Made by a program: the position numbers and the translations under genes
Shown: piece by piece, positions 63,090 through 64,000 of the stretch
Layout of the letters: each line of letters opens with the position of its first letter
How positions within the stretch are numbered: position 1 is the stretch's first letter
NCBI GenBank assembly: GCA_963575745.1
Contig: CAUYUJ010015726.1
Coordinates: forward strand, 1,085,449-1,149,448
DNA length: 64,000 nt
Reading direction: 5' to 3'
From: Prorocentrum cordatum
Taxonomy: Eukaryota > Sar > Dinophyceae > Prorocentrales > Prorocentraceae
The notes under the pieces: model-generated
What the model was told of the DNA's origin: nothing
Seen by the model: only the letters and a program-made list of their open reading frames with translations
Database searches by the model: none

Positions 63090-64000
63090 TCAACCCACTG
63101 TGTAGAGAGTCTATGCTCACATCCCAGATATCTTCCAACCGCAGTCGGAGGGTCGATTTCCTTCCCCTCGGGACAGTTTTTCAAAAGGGTTCTTGTAGTA
63201 GTTGCCATCCCTCTGCAAGCTTGTCTGTAGGACCCGACAGCTTGAAATCATCAACATAGCTAATCAGGAAAAGCTGCATCTCCCTGTGGAGATAACAGCT
63301 GCGCCACGGACTACACTTTTCAAAGCCTTTTGCTGTAACATGCCCCTCGCAATGCTGTTCCCAATGTCCTCCTGAATCAGGATGTCCGTATAACGAGAGA
63401 TATAACGGGCATACGGGATTACACATGTGAGACCATTCCTGAGGCCACTCATCGCGGGGTAGAAATACCCAAGTCGGGTGCCGCCTAACTTTGACTGAGT
63501 GTAGGCCTGGCGGGCGTCAGCTTGCTCAATACTGTGGCCTTCAAATAGCCCGTCGGTGTCGGCTGCTTTACTCGCCTGCATAGTAGCAGGACTACTGGAA
63601 AATTCTTGGAACAACGCTACATCCTTATTCTGATCTCTCGCACTCGAACCATCAAAAACTACCCGACCTTTGTACTTGCGATCTTTGTGTCCCAATGGTA
63701 ACTCTGAATTCTTTTTAACAAGGATCGCAAATAGCCGGCCAAAGTGCGCCGTCTGTCCGTTGAGTTCGGCGATAACGTCAGAGTACTCTCTGACGCCATC
63801 CTCTTTCCATGTGCCAATGTCACGCAGTCTATCCCATTCTTTTTCTCAAGGCAGCTCGGGCGTCTTTGTTCGCCTTGGCCTCGTCTTTTGAAACAGATCG
63901 CGCGACAACGGCGTCAATCTTGGCACGTTGCCAGTCGTCAGGAAGTTGGAAGGGTTCGTCGACAACTGAGATAAGATCAGTAAATGGGTTGTAAAAATAC
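63090..64000 (-). pseudogene. Copia-type reverse transcriptase (minus strand)
   Basis: In order: YNPFTDLISVVDEPFQLPDD; WDRLRDIGTWKEDGVREYSD; KYKGRVVFDGSSARDQNKDV; SSSPATMQASKAADTDGLFE; EQADARQAYTQSKLGGTRLG; frameshift near 63440; NPVCPLYLSLYGHPDSGGHW; RSCYLHREMQLFLISYVDDF with the catalytic Y-V-D-D near 63255; frameshift near 63195; KEIDPPTAVGRYLGCEHRLS. These are the fingers, palm and thumb of a copia RT with the catalytic aspartates intact, but at least three frameshifts (also near 63830) inactivate this copy. RT copies the element's RNA into DNA in the cytoplasmic or nuclear particle. Confidence 0.88.

Larger units (their letters stand above)
49400..64000 (-). mobile_element. Giant copia-like retroelement, decayed, continues past window
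   Basis: The minus strand from the right edge reads copia RT and RNase H, then some 11 kb of further coding sequence in the same direction, with very little non-coding sequence until about 49.9 kb. Reading is possible nearly throughout if indels are allowed. For example, 58010-57870, between two called frames, reads GNPLVFAGSLRILVEAAVEL followed by VDDAMSRATDGAIEIMYVGG; and 54500-54370 reads RYKVTDRHDPENYSSTWLKF followed by ADAVVERILKADPN. Linker wording is shared between distant parts (KATPPAQP at about 60010 and about 54740). Base composition is visibly less GC-rich than the rest of the window. Integrase, protease and gag would lie beyond 64000 if the element has the usual order. The 3' end may be an LTR at about 49400-49850. 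Confidence 0.65.

Overview
The window looks like nuclear DNA of a dinoflagellate. The direct evidence is three sites carrying relics of the dinoflagellate trans-splicing leader (DinoSL). At 44134-44169 (minus strand) a near-complete leader directly abuts a second copy truncated to the 15-nt CCATTTTGGCTCAAG form, the known mark of a trans-spliced mRNA that was reverse-transcribed back into the genome. Weaker relics lie at 25007-25025, just upstream of a 479-codon gene, and at 27932-27952. Other dinoflagellate-like traits are very low gene density, GC-rich sequence saturated with micro- and minisatellites, a PPR protein of the ACEKGGQWQQALSLL type, decayed Ty1/copia-like and non-LTR reverse transcriptases, and a gene whose last exon lies 7.4 kb away. 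I cannot name the genus. Layout: 0-7 kb is simple repeats, a large interrupted inverted repeat (848-3600) and a GC-rich stretch with one decayed minus-strand coding region. 7.3-12.2 kb is a plus-strand decayed copia-like pol. 12.8-22 kb is almost entirely satellites, including a 64-bp satellite of nearly 2 kb and a small TIR element. 23.5-27.2 kb is the best genic block: a 479-aa unrecognised protein and a PPR gene with 14 repeats broken by one in-frame TAG, both minus strand. 27.2-39 kb is mainly repeats plus a decayed non-LTR RT at 30.2-31.3 kb. 39.4-47.4 kb holds two exons of a probable dynamin-related protein (minus) separated by a candidate 7.4-kb intron; inside that intron lies a DinoSL-tagged retroposed gene (42.7-44.2 kb). 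49.4-64 kb (minus, running off the right edge) is the outstanding object: a copia-type RT and RNase H followed by about 11 kb of further coding sequence in the same direction. That sequence is broken by indels and stops but readable almost end to end. Within the downstream coding are a domain built around GSMPCTGGSPWQ (methyltransferase-like architecture suspected), a domain with hallmarks of the Tpt1/KptA RNA 2'-phosphotransferase family (LARH helix and RACQGHS), a Cys/His cluster, and Pro/Ala/Gly linkers peppered with an 11-bp palindrome, CGGCTNNGCCG. The linkers share wording (KATPPAQP occurs in two segments 5 kb apart), which argues for one giant polyprotein. How the parts work together is inference only: RT, RNase H and an RNA- or nucleic-acid-modifying module carried by one retroelement. 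The cellular genes appear unrelated to each other and scattered among repeats; at least two of them look like recycled cDNAs.
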